Below, piece by piece: positions 30,597-42,800 of a stretch of DNA of 64,000 nucleotides. Each line of letters begins with the position of its first letter. Within the stretch, counting starts at the first letter, position 1. Under the pieces are notes generated by a model. The model ran no database searches, was not told the origin of the DNA, and was given only the letters and a program-made list of their open reading frames with translations. A program made the position numbers and the translations under genes. This DNA is from Chondrus crispus (lineage: Eukaryota > Rhodophyta > Florideophyceae > Gigartinales > Gigartinaceae): positions 124,001 through 188,000 of the forward strand of contig NW_005179024.1 of assembly GCF_000350225.1 (NCBI RefSeq), written 5' to 3'.

Positions 30597-31382
30597 TTGA
30601 TGCTAAACAAATTTCCACCCGTCCAGCATGCCTCGAAAACCACGTTATCTACTTTCGAGAAAGGACAAATTATGGCATACCAATCCAACTGTTGGCCTGT
30701 GTCACGAATCGCGGAGGAGAGGGGGCGGTCTAGAAACGTGGTGAGTGCGTTTCTTCGGGACCAGGCTCGATATAATCGCAAGAACCCGAGTGGGAGGCCA
30801 CGTAAGCTTACTGCAACTGACCAGAGAAGGATCAATCAAGAGGCCTCCAAGGGTGTTTTGAGCTCCGCTGGCATTGTTAAAGCCTTACAATTGAACTTTA
30901 AGGCACGGAGAGTATGTCAGATACTGCAGAAAAGCAAAAACCTGCGATACAAACGAGTAACGAGGACTGCGGCGATGCGTGAAAGGCATGACAAAGCTCT
31001 TGTCTCTTGGGCAATGGACAGGATGGCCTGGAGTCAACAAAAATGGGACAAAGTGGTGTGGTCCGACGAAAAAAATCGACTTAGACGGCCCCGATGGTCT
31101 GGCCTATAAGTGGCACGACCTTAGGAAAGAGAAAGAGTGGTTTTCAAGAAGACACAGTGGTGGCCAAAGGCTCATGGTTTGGGCTTGCCTCGCAGGAAAT
31201 TTGAAGTCAAAGCTCGTGTTTCTGGTGGGTTCGCAAGACGGCGAGAAGTACGTGCAGACATTGGAGGAAAATCTCCTTCCTTCTTCAGAGGAGCTTCCTG
31301 TCACCCGGAACTTTTTGCAAGATGGTGCTCCATGTCACCGTTCTAAGTTTGCCAAAGACTGGCTTTTTGACAACTGCATATC
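30597..31382 (+). pseudogene. Tc1/mariner transposase, N-terminal two thirds
   Basis: The frame starts with a helix-turn-helix region (TLSTFEKGQIMAYQSNCWPV) and a GRPRK hook (SGRPRKLTATDQRRI), then the first catalytic box VVWSDEK and, after a one-base frameshift at the A-run near 31072-31078, the family motif LDGPDGLAYKWHD. It continues to the second catalytic Asp in FLQDGAPCHRSKF and stops at the insertion point of element A (target ATATC, 31378-31382). The A-run length suggests a single-base insertion. The remaining part of the gene is at 58743-58980. Confidence 0.9.
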
Positions 31383-31743
31383 TGTAACAATACGACTCAT
31401 CAGTAGTCTGTATTCAAATACAAACGCCCAGGCAATACAATTCTGGACTTCGGGTAGATATTCTGCTTTGACGTCCGTTCGACTTATAAATCCAAATATA
31501 TTTGGATTTATAAGTCGAACGGACGTCAATGATTAATCATATGATTCAAATGCAGTCGATTGCATTTGCTGACGACCACAGGAGCGGCGTAGGAGTATAT
31601 GATACCGCGCTGCACGCCCAAGTCCAGGAAGCCGGGGGGGAGGACCCTGCGCATAAGCTCTCCGCATAAGCCTAAGCTAATAAAGAACAATACTGTCTAC
31701 CCACGCTCCCTGCTCTACAGCTACCCGACCACGTAGTGTTCCA
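31383..31743 (+). repeat. Left LTR of element A
   Basis: Matches 58423-58737 except for substitutions and a 45-bp insertion (about 31498-31542) that creates a 62-bp perfect palindrome. It is followed by a primer binding site beginning TGGTAACATCGCG at 31746. Confidence 0.92.
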
Positions 31744-31781
31744 TTTGGTAACATCGCGACTAAAAGAATCTCACGCCACAC

Positions 31782-32700
31782 ATGATGAATACGCGATCTT
31801 CGGTGGCTGCCGCATCTCTCGAAGAAATAATGGAAAAGATGCAAAAACTTGAAGAGACGGTCTCTGCCCAACCAACACTCATTGCAGAACTACAAAATCC
31901 AGAAGACCCGCAGCCGACAGCCCGACATGCCACAAATCCTTTGTAGAGTCTCAAGTCCCCACCAATCCCGATATTTTCTAGGAATACTTCAGACTGCACA
32001 TCTACAAGAGTCAAAGGCTTCATTTTCAACATACGAAGAGTGGGCCGCTTATCCAACAACATTGACGAGAATAAATTAGTTCAGTTGGCCGAGTGTCACC
32101 TCCAGGACCGTGCTTCTACTTGGATTGCACGTTTAGAGGAGAAAGACGAAAAGCCGTTTACGTTGGCAGGACTGCAAGCAGCTGTGATCAAAAAGTTTGT
32201 GTCCTCAAATGAGCAAGCTAAAGCTCAACTACAACTTCTGACACTCAAAATGCGTGGATCCCTTGACAAGCACATTGAAGAATTTATTGACCTCACCAAA
32301 ATTTGTGGCACTCCGACAAGCGAGGCCCACGCATTTTATTTCATGAGTATGCCGCATTCTATGAAAGGGAAGCTTGCAGAAGCCTTCCCAGAATCGGACC
32401 GCTCCGATATGCCCGAGGTTTTTAAGTGCACGCGAAAGTATGAGATGGCCGAGAAATGGGCAAAGGAGGATTCAGATAAGACACGCACTCCTGCCTTCAA
32501 GGAAAGGAACAAAAGCTGGCAATATAATAAGCAAAAGAGTGATATTCGTCCAAGCGAAACCACGACAAGAGCGAGAACCATTCATGACGTGGAGGTCAAT
32601 TCCGAAACTTGGGGCAAAGCAAAGCCGGGGGAAGGGAAGTTGTAGCGAGAGAACGATCGCTGCTGTGTCTGTGGGAAGAAACCGTGGAGCGCACCGGATC
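31782..32700 (+). pseudogene. gag: Element A gag
   Basis: From the ATG at 31782 one frame reads through two in-frame stops (31944-31946 and 32643-32645). It contains a typical gag capsid stretch (LQDRASTWIARLEEK, FVSSNEQAKAQLQLL, RGSLDKHIEEFIDL) and, after the second stop, a degenerate zinc knuckle (CCVCGKKPWSAPDHPC). The part around 31950-32030 may also be frameshifted. Non-functional as it stands. Confidence 0.75.
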
Positions 32701-33114
32701 ATCCTTGCCGCAAGGATCTGCGACTCAAAACAAAAAACTAAAGCTGCTGCACGAAGGGGCGGCGACTTTGGACTGCTTTTCTGCAAACAGTCCAAAACTT
32801 TCCAGCGTAAGCACTGGAGGTAATTCTGACATGATTTATGACGGGACTTTGAATGGGATTCCGGTGCTTGCTGAGCTTGATTCGGGTGCAAGTCATTCAT
32901 TTATGTCAAAACAGGCTGCACGACAACCACAGTGACTCTGGGTGATCAATCCAGTTTAAAGGCTACTGGCACATGCCAAGCATCCTTTAAAATTGCAGAT
33001 TACGTCTGCAGCATACGTATATACACAATATCTATGCAAGAAAAACTCCATAATTTGCCTTACATTATTTTTGGAAGGTCTTGGTTGGACCAAGACAACC
33101 CAAGAGTGGATTAG
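32609..33114 (+). pseudogene. Element A protease
   Basis: The retropepsin active site LAELDSGASHSFMSK lies in the frame ending at 32935. The continuation ANG-type second half (LPYIIFGRSWLDQDNPRVD, normally W..NP.IDW) is in the next frame and ends at a TAG at 33112-33114 where Trp is expected. A 104-bp palindrome begins five bases later. Confidence 0.75.
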
Positions 33115-33118
33115 AAAA

Positions 33119-33213
33119 CACATTGTGTCCATGTGAAAAGACCCGATGGCCGAAGGTGGACCATACACCCGGGTGTATAGTCCACCTTCGGCCATCGGGT
33201 CTTTTCACATGGA
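33119..33213. repeat. Long palindrome in element A, its right end displaced by element B
   Basis: The centre is between 33170 and 33171 (CACCC/GGGTG). The left arm is 33119-33170; the right arm is 33171-33213 continued at 55456-55464 after element B and its target duplication are removed. The arms are 52 bases with one mismatch (33162/33179). Confidence 0.92.
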
Positions 33214-33823
33214 TGTAGTATAATGACCGGCGCGAGCGCACGGAGGTCATCGGACGGCCGTGTACAGTATACACGTGGGCGATTGTGCCCACGTGTAGCG
33301 AGCGCGCGTGCATGCCGAGCGGTCGTAATCTGGCGTACGTGTACAGTAGCACACGTGTCGTCCGTGCGGTAGTCTACACGTGTTACGTGTGCGCGTTAGC
33401 ACACGTGTCGTCCGTGCGGTAGTAGTAATTATGGCGCTAGCTTTTCAATTGTGTACAGTACCCGGCACGCACTAGGCGGCAGGTACTGTACTACTGTACT
33501 GGGACAGGTGTCCGAGGCGTCCCTCTGAGGGGTTAAGACCTGACACCCGTCCCTACCGGTAAACTGGGGCAAGCTCGCCCCCGTCCCTTTCGCGCCTATA
33601 TACGTCCGTTTCGGTTGTATATCGCGCGCGCTGGCTTCTAACTCGTTTCCGGTCGCTCCCGTTCACGCACCACGGGGCGACTGCGCGTAACCGGCCAGTG
33701 AGCCACTCCCTTTTCGCGAGCTCGTCCGATCGGTTCAATTAGCGCGTCGCGTCCACGCCGCGTGCTCCCTCGCTATAGCCTCCGCCTCTCACCCTACCCA
33801 GGGCGGAGAGGAGTTATCCCACA
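33214..33823 (+). repeat. Left LTR of element B
   Basis: Contains a TATA-like CTATATAC at about 33596-33603. It has one copy fewer of a 50-bp internal tandem unit than the right LTR. Confidence 0.95.
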
Positions 33824-33953
33824 TTTTGGCACTCTTGTGGAGGGGAATAACTCTTGAGGTTGAGCCGCACACGTAGTCGGTCGATCGCGCGCAGAACCGT
33901 ACGGACGGAAAAGGTTGAGAAATCACCGCGTCGATCGCGAAGCGTATTCGACG

Positions 33954-36405
33954 ATGAACCGACCGGAAGAAGGGGGAGACTCCGCCTCCGGGCGTCTGAG
34001 CACCCGCAGTGGCAGTGGCGCACCGCGCCCCCGGGTGGAGAACCCGGAAGCCCTGCTGCGACCACCACCGCGACTGGGCCGCACGCAAGCGTCCGCATCG
34101 GATGTTACGCCGGTCGTGTCGGCAGGCACTGAGAATCGCGTCCGATGGATGGTCGACGCGATTCAGCCGCGCATCCAGGCCTGGGTCGAGGAGTTCCTCG
34201 CTACGGAACTCCCCCAGGTAGCGCGCGTATGCCTCGACCGAACGGTGCCCGCGCTCGTGGACGCGCACATACGCAGCGCGATACCACCGCTTTTGGACGA
34301 ACTTCTACCCGCTCAAGTCCACTGCAGGGTGGTGACCGCGCTCACCACTGTGGACGAAGAATCCCCGTCCGGTACGGCTATAAAGGGAGCGATCAGCTCC
34401 GCCGTGGCCAATCGTCTGGCCACGACCTTTCCCGCCGAAGCAGGAGTCGACGCGCACGCGCAGCGCGACTCAACCGCTCCGGATTTTACGCTACCGCACG
34501 CTGAACCGATCGGCGCCGCGCCCGGGATCGGTATAATGGCCCCTCACCCGGAGGGTAAGACCATTTACGTCCCACCAATTTATGGTGCTACAGGAGGGCC
34601 CACAGAAAATGGCCCTCCCGTACTCGCCGATACGGCTGGCCCCCCGCGGGACAGAAAACCGCCCGGGGCGCGTCGCGACAGAAAAGCGACAGCCGTATCG
34701 GTCGATCAGAAGAAGCGCACCCGGCGCTCAAGGATATAACTCGGAGGGTACAGACATCCCCTCCGAGGAAGACGACACAAGACGTCGCCACAGGGCGACG
34801 CGCAAGAACGGCGACGGACGCTACGCGCGGTACCGCGATGCCGGAGGGGTCGGTTACCCCTCCGATGATAACCGCGAAGGACGCTATACGCAATACCGCG
34901 ATGCAGGAGGAGGTGGATACCCCTCCGATGACGAGGACACCGAGTCGGACGAATCGCGCAGAAGCGACCGCAGAGGCCGCAATGCGCGCGACCGACGTCG
35001 GTTCCGGCCAGAAGACTCCGACTTGGACGGCTACAGTAGCCCCGGCGGAGAAGGAGACCGCAATCGCAGGGGCAGAGACCGCCGGTCTGCCCCGAGGCGG
35101 GATCCGAAACGGTTGCCGGTGATCAGGCCGCTGAACGACCTGTTCACCAAGGCCGTCGACTACCGCACGTATAGGCTGGAAAATCGCAGCGCGCGCTACG
35201 ACGCGAGTACTGCACGGCGAGTTAACCGTTATCGGAAGAAGTTGGACGTCCAGCTGAAAACCCACACGTTCGGTGGTCAAGATCCAATCGCGGTGTTAGG
35301 GTTCCTCGCGCGCTTCAAGATGGCCTGCAATCACAATGGGGTCCGCGAAGGAGCGGCCGTATGGTGTTTCCAGTTCTATTTGACTGGGCAGGCTCACGCC
35401 TTGCTCCAGTCCAGGCTACACAGGAACACCATGGCGGTCGATGCGGAGCAGCGCAATATGCTCGAAACCTACGCGGAAGTTGTTAACTTTTTATTACGCA
35501 CGTACGCGACGGACGAAGTTATTTCCGAAGCGGTCGGTGATGTCACTTCCTTCCGACAGAGCTCTAATATGACGGAGGAGGTGTACAGTAACCAGTTTTG
35601 GGACAAGGCGTTGCGCTGCGGAACCGTATTTTCGGACAGGCGCTTGAAGTCCCTTTTCGTTGAGGGACTTCTGCCCGCGACGTGCGCGCAGGTGCAGAAT
35701 TATCTCGCGACGCACCCGGGCGTGGACTACCAAGCGGTGGCACGCTACGCGCAAGCGATAGGCGAGACGCACCGCTCGGCTCGAAGACAGGCGACCTCGT
35801 TCGCGTCGCCTCAAGCACCGTCCGATTCGGTGAGAAGATTCACGCGCAACACGCGGACAAGGCCCGTGCTGTCGGTCGAGTCCCTATCTGAACTCCCGAC
35901 AGCGCGCGGAACCGAACCGGAGGAGATACTGGCGGTGACGGACCAATCGGCGACGCCGAGCTCGCTTGGCTCGCCGCCGACTAGCTACCATCCGTCACCT
36001 GCCTCGTCCCCGGCGGGCGCACCGATGGCGCCCGCCCAACACGGTGACGCGCGCGCACATCCGTACGGAAGGCCAGTACAGAACCAGCGGGTCCGGTTCT
36101 TCAACCAAGGATTACCTGGACCCCCGCCGTGTCGGTTCTGTCTGGACCTGACCCACCGACAGGAGCAATGTCCTGTGGTGGCGGACAGCGCACTGCAGTC
36201 GAAGCTTTTGCAGGCCCGAGAGGCCAATTATCAAAAGCTTCGGATCCGTCAAAGTCTCCGCCCAGGTTCGCCGTTCGAGCGTCAACCGCCGACCGCGTGG
36301 CGAAATTCGCGTGCGCAGGCTCCCACGGGCATCAACGTGGTCGAGCCGCGCGAGACCGTCCAATCGGAAGAACCGGCGCTACCGCTGACGGACGAGGGGC
36401 CCGAG
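33954..36405 (+). pseudogene. gag: Element B gag, interrupted by element C
   Basis: The N-terminal part (from ATG 33954, MNRPEEGGDS) is in one frame and the main part (34582 onward) in the next, so a shift of one base lies at about 34690-34737. The main part has an Arg/Asp-rich region, the capsid motif VDYRTYRLENRSARYD (about 35158), helical capsid sequence, and a zinc knuckle CRFCLDLTHRQEQC (CX2CX4HX4C, about 36131). Element C enters at codon boundary 36405. Removing C, the frame continues at 47609 for 12 codons to a TAG at 47645-47647; the apparent tail after 36405 is LTR sequence of C, not gag. Confidence 0.85.
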
Positions 36406-37109
36406 TGTAGTATAACCCCCCCCCCTGGGGGCTTTTTAGTTAGATTGAATCAACAACAGGATCCCCTACTGTAGAGCTCGACGCTCTACAGTACAACCGC
36501 GCGTGTCCACGTGTACACCACGGGGACAAGGGACACGCGCATACACGTGCACACGTGTGCCACACGCGAACGAAGCGCGCACGCACCACGGGTAATACGT
36601 GTACTGTCAGCCTCGACATAGCTGACAGTATTACAGTGCAGGCCGACCTGCACTACAGTAGCCCACTACAGTACCTCGCTACTGTAGTGTTATGATAGAT
36701 TGTTTTGTATATTAAATATGGGGCGGACCGGCGGCGGTGGAGGAGGACAAGCACGGACTTGTCACCCACCGACCGTCAAGGTCCGACTTCCCGCTTATTC
36801 TAAGGTAACGTTCGCTAATTACCTTAGAAGCAGCACCGAGCGCGGGTTGAGGACGCGCGCGGTACGCCCACGAGCCGGCTCCGCATCCGCCCGTCGGTAC
36901 TGTATCGTTACCCAGTACCGCGCCGGGGCGTCGAGGCGTCGAACCGCTCGCGCGTACCGGCGTCCTCCCCGTTCCCGCTCTACCACGCTACCCGGGCCCG
37001 CTGCCCGGTGCCGTAGGCTGGTGTCCCGCTTCACCCCCGTCTTCCCGATCGACAAGGGTCTCGGTCGAACTGTGCATACACCCCTATCGCTGGGGGTGTT
37101 TATGCTACA
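36406..37109 (+). repeat. Left LTR of element C
   Basis: The C-run after TGTAGTATAA is 10 bases against 8 in the right LTR; otherwise about nine substitutions. Confidence 0.96.
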
Positions 37110-37189
37110 GTGGTCTCCTGACCTAGAAGACCCTGGAGTCCGATCTCCGAGAAGACTTCCGCTTCCCTCCGCGAACCGATCGCGTTGAG

Positions 37190-39786
37190 ATGAGCCAAGA
37201 GTTTGAGCCCTCGATCCGCTCCGAAGTGGCGGATCTGAGTCCGGCCGCTGTGCAGTCCCCATCCGCCCCGTCGGGCGACGGCGACGCAGGTCCTCGTGAC
37301 CGCGAACCGTCGCTCGGACCCTCCGAGGAAAGAGCGGCGGCGATGTTCGAACGCATAGCCGAATACATCGAGGAAGTCCGTACCTCCCTTCGGATCGATG
37401 TATCGGACCATGTATACACTCGATGTATGGCCGAACTCCGCTCCCTGCGTGAAGAGAAGTTCGATAGAGTGACGCAGTCCTTAGAGAATCTCCGAGCACT
37501 GATCGACGAGTTACACTCGCGGATAGTGCTCGTCGAAGACTCCCGTTTCGCCTCGCCCGGACCGTCCGGGCAAGGTCGCCCTGAGAGGCCGACCTCGGTG
37601 AGACGACCCGAGGACCAAACCTCTCCGTCCGCAGAGCAATTGGGTGCGTTCGCGCACCTCTCCGCTGAGCCCAACGCCACTCGTCGGCGTGCTCGTGACA
37701 TGGAACGTACCATGGCCGAAGGGCTACCCGGTGCCCCCTCGAGATGGCCCGGCGGTACCGTGCCTCCGAGCGCCGCCGCCCCCGAAGGTTGGCGTCCGAC
37801 TGGTGCCGCTACCAGTCGGACTGCAGAATGAAGTCGTCGTCCGATAGACGCGAACTTTGCGTCTGAGACCCGAGCCTTGCCGCCTATCGCCGGAAGTAGG
37901 CGGCAAGTGGACCGCGTATCGTACGCGGACGAACAGGACCGTGGAGGAGCCGCCTGCGGATCCGGAGAACCGATGTTCTCCGTCGATCCCCGATGGGGTG
38001 GCTACCCGCCGGCGAGTTACGCCGAGCATCCAGGTCTGGTAGTCGTCCGTACGCTACCGGTTACCTCCTTGGCACGCTGGGTCCCGCTGAACCCGGGCTC
38101 GAGCCGGGACATACGATGATCCGAGAGTTCAGCGCCGTTGCTGACTATCGTATGTACCGCTTGGATAACACCTCGAGGCTCGTTACCTCGGGTGACGCGG
38201 GACGGATCGCGAAGTACGTCCAACGCTGTCGTGGGATCCGTCCCACGATGCGCAGCTTCGACGGTACCGACCCGATCCAGCTGCTGCCGTTTTTGAAGGA
38301 TATCCGAATCACCTTCAACTCGCAACACCTGACCGAAGGTGTTGCGGTACGAGTCCTCGCTCACTTCCTCGAGCGCGACGCGGAGCGCCTGTATACGAGT
38401 TATACGATGCGTGGCCTCCGCGCCGGCCAGCTCCATGATGACGTGAGCTGGCCGGGGCTCGTGAATCAATTCTTAAAACGCTACCTCACGGACGACGTGT
38501 TAGGTGAAGCGTACGACGCTGTCGCTACGGCGCGACAGCAATCGCATGAGACGGAAAGCACGTTTGCTGACCGACTCGAGACTGCCGCGTTCCGATGCAC
38601 GGCAGTCTTCTCCGAACAGTCCCTCGCGCACTACTTCGTGCGGGGACTTGCACCGGCAACCCGTGCCGCAGTATTCGAAAATGTGCAAAGGCTGCCAGGC
38701 AGTCAGAAGACCGATCTTCCGACCATCCGCCGTATCGCCACGGCGGAAGGTACAACGTACCGCGCTCGGCGCGGTTTATCTCTGCCGGATTCGAAACCGG
38801 CAAGGAGAGCTGGCAGGACTACGAAGTCCGCCGCGACAAGTTCGCCCGCCTCGACCCTCCATATCGGGGAGGATGAGTGGCAGGCCGACCCTGTCCTCAT
38901 TAGGCAAGGAGCAGGGCCCGTGGGGGCACGAACCCCCTCACCGATGTCGACCGGAACGACATCGAGTTACGCGACCGCGTTCGCAGCCACTCCAAGAGTG
39001 GCAAGGGATACGGACCCCCGGGTCGCAGAGCTCGACATCTCGAACCGAGATGCAGGAGGCCGAGCGCCTCGCGTGCCCCTCCTCACCGATGAGGACGCGC
39101 GGCACGCGGCGACCTTCGCCTCAACGGACGGCAGCGCGTACGTGTGCTGGCTATGCCGTACGTACGGGCATGCCATGTACGCGTGCCCGTTCCTGTCGCC
39201 GGAACAACGAATGTTCACGGCGTACAGGAACTACCGCTACCAGATGGAGACGCGCCCCGGTGCGCGTAATCTCCTCCGGCAAGCGGCGGGCGAGGGCCGT
39301 CCCCCGCGTCAAGGTTTCCCGAACCGATCGGGTGGGGGCGCACGCTTCGCCCCCCGTGGAGGCGGGTACCGTCGTAACGAAGTCGATCGTCGGGATCGAC
39401 CCGCCTACCGGCAGGCGGACACAAGGTACCCCCGTCAAGGAGAAAGAGGGGACCGAGACCGTTCTCGGTTACCCCAACAGGTACAAAATGCGATAATGTA
39501 CCTGCAAGACTGGGTAGAGGATCCTTACCCTCTACCCACGGAGGGTCACGAAGGGGAGCCGACTCGCTTCGTCCCCCATATCCTGCGACGACCGGACGCC
39601 GCAGGTCAAGGCCCGGAAGTACCCGAATACTTCGCCAGGCCGCTGAGCCGCAGTGGGGGAATCGTGCCGACCCACGCGGACGGCTACCCGAAGAAGACCT
39701 GGCCGTCGATAGCCAGGAGGTTAGCTCCGATAGCACAGGTAGTTCGAAAAAAGGGTAAAGACGGTTACGTACACGCGGTCGCGTGA
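37190..39786 (+). pseudogene. gag: Element C gag
   Basis: The frame starts at ATG 37190 (MSQEFEPSIR) with a coiled-coil-like region (MAELRSLREEKFDRVTQSLE), meets a TGA at 37829-37831, continues in the same frame to about 38100 and shifts into the frame that runs to 39786. The second part has the capsid motif ADYRMYRLDNTSRLV, then FDGTDPIQLLPFLKDIRIT, and a zinc knuckle CWLCRTYGHAMYAC (CX2CX4HX4C, about 39148). The C-terminal third is Arg/Gly-rich. Two lesions make this copy defective. Confidence 0.82.
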
Positions 39787-39898
39787 GCCGTCTTTTCCCC
39801 ACGAACTAGACCCGACCCCGCGTGCTCGCCAAGGACACGAGGGGTATTGTCCGATAATACATCCCCCGCCTCCGGAGGCGAGCACGGGAGCTCCTGTA

Positions 39899-42800
39899 AT
39901 GCCGATACCGGAGGGAGCGCACGTCGAGGCCTCCGGAGGCCCGACGTTAAGTGAACAAGGCACGGGGACAGCCGACGTCCCGGTGAGGCGTAACGATGGC
40001 GACGGGGGCAACGACGACCGAAAAGATTCGGTCGACCCCCTGACTCCCGCGAGCCCAAGGTCTCCGGAGAAAGGTCCGTGTCGTACGGACTCGAGTAATC
40101 CGTGGGGCGTCACTGATCCGCGGACGCCCCAAGGAAGGGGGAGAAGGACACGCAAGCGGGGCCAGCACCGAAATCGAAGGCCCCGGCGGAACGACCTCAC
40201 CGATAAGGTCGCCCCGAAGGTTGTTGCCGGCGTCATTTGCCTTATGACGTCGAAGATCTACAACGTCCTCGGCTCGATAGCCACAGAGGGAAATGCATTT
40301 AAACCCCGCACGATCGCCGTTGATACGTGCTCCGGGTATAATCTGATGAGGAGGGCCGACCTTCCCCCCGATTGGACGCGTTACGTCGTGCACGACGCAC
40401 CTCTGCCACGACTGGCAGGCGCGAATAGCAACCCCCTCAAGCTTTCCGCCGTCGTCCGCCTGGCCGTGCGGTTGAGGAACACGGTGTTCCGAATTCCGTT
40501 CGTAGTCGCAGACCAGCTCGCCGTGTCGGTCCTCCTCGGCACGGCCTTCATTGATACGCACGTGCCATGTATCGACATCGAAGCTCAACGAATGGAGCTA
40601 CGCCAAGGCGGTTCCGTCGCCATCGTCGACGGAAAGGGGGAGTCGACTCCCCCTACCAGGCGACACGGGCGACACACGGGTCGGCCAGACGCACGCGAGG
40701 AGGCCCCGCAAGCGATCCGAATCGCCCGCTGGGTTACCATCCCCGCGATCTCACAAGCCCACGTGCGTGTGACAACCGCGGGGAGGGGCCTCGTGTTCCT
40801 GGAACCCAAGCCCTCACTCCAACACCGACATGGAGTGAGGCTGACGAATGGTGTCGCGGAGGTCCTACCGAATCAGACCTTCGACGTCATCGTCGCGAAT
40901 TTCTCACGACGAGAAAAGAGGCTTCCGAAGCACACCGTCGTGGGATACGCGAAGCGCAACCCCCTCGCGATCCTCACTCCCGAACGTAAGGTCGCCGAGG
41001 GGATCGCGCACGCGCTACACCTGACCGACTGGACCGATCAAGTCGGTGGGGTTGGAGTTGGCCGACCCAACTCCGACGATAAGACCACCGCCGGGGGCAG
41101 GGGGGTCGACCCGGACGAACGGTCACCTTTATGCCAACCGACGGCGAGGAGTACTGTACTCCACCAGCAAAAGAATCCCGAAAATCCACCGATGGATTGG
41201 GAAAAAGAGATCGACTTGTCATACATCGACGATTACAAGCTCCGTGGCCACGTACTCGAGATGCTCCGTAAGCACTCGAGTCTGTGGAGCGGTGCGCTTG
41301 GAACGATCCAAGCCACGGAGCACCGCATTCCCCTCGAACCGGGAACGAAACCGATTCGTTCTATGCCCTATCAGAAGGGCCCGGCCATGCGCGAAATGGT
41401 CGCGAAGGAGGTGAACAAGATGTTGAACGCAGGGGTTATCGAACCCGCGAGCACCGAGTGGGCGTCCCCCGTGGTGCTCGTACCGAAGAAAGACGGCTCT
41501 CTTCGGTTCTGCGTGGACTACCGGCGTCTCAACGCAAAGACGGCAGCGGATTCGTATCCGCTGCCACGGATGGACGACTGCATCGACTCGTTAGGAGATG
41601 CAGCCGTCTTCACCACGTTGGACTTAAATTCCGGCTATTGGCAGATCCCGGTCGCTCCGGAACACCGGGATAAGACCACGTTTACGACGCACATGGGCAC
41701 GTTTCGCCACTTGCGCATGCGGTTTGGACTCAAAGGGGCACCGGCCACCTTCCAACGTGCGCTCGACATAATACTCTCCGGAGTCCGCTGGCAAATATGC
41801 CTCGTCTATCTCGACGACGTGATCGTGTTCTCCCGTACGCACGCACGCGAGGCATCTCGATACCGTCTTGAGCTTACTGCGGAGTTCCGGTATCTCCCTT
41901 AAGCTCAAGAAGTGCAGCTTCTTCCGACCGAAGGTGCACTACCTGGGGCACGTCATCTCCCCAGGCAAGTTGAGCGTGGCTGATACGGCGGCCGACGCTT
42001 TCAAGACGTTCACGTTCCCGAGGACGTTGACGCAAGTGCGCTCGTTCCTCGGGGCGTGTAACGTATACCGCCGATTCGTTAAGGGGTTCGCTAAGATTGC
42101 GCGTCCTCTGACCGACATGACGCGCAAGGATTTGGATCCCGATTTCTATAACCTCACGGAGCTGCAAATTCAGGCGTTCGAGAACCTTAAGAAGTGCATA
42201 ATCGCTCCGCCGATCCTCGCGTTGCCCCGGCACGGTCGTCCGTACATGATAGACACCGACGCGAGTGATTACCAACTCGGCTGCACCTTACTTCAGGGGC
42301 ACGAAGAGCCGAACGACTGGCGCCCCGTGGGGTATTGATCGTACTCACTGTCCGATAGTGAGCGCAACTACAGCGCTACCGAACGCGAGTGCTTCGCCGT
42401 AGTGTGGGCCCTCCGCACACTACGGCCGTACGTAGAGGGCACGAAGTTCACCGTACGGACGGACCATGACGCCCTCCGATGGCTCATGTCACTCACCAAG
42501 AGTTCCGGAAGACTCACCCGGTGGCGGCTACGTCTGGCTGAATACGATTTCACCATTCAGTACCGCCCCGGACGCGTGCATCAGGTGCCCGATGCCCTGT
42601 CACGACTCGTGTCGCCGAAAGTCGCCGATGACCCTCGCCCCACCGTCGAGGTGGATGACGACATCCCCACTTTCGACGGGGGCACGACAGTTCGAGACGT
42701 ATCGAACGAGCTCGCGGACCACGCTTGTACCGCCAGTTGTGATCATCAGGCCGTCCATGTCTTCGTAACGACACGGAAACAAGCCGAAGCCCGAACAAGG

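Noticed and set aside
36406-36474. Last residues of the apparent element B gag ORF
   Set aside because: They are translated from the LTR of element C; the native gag continues at 47609.
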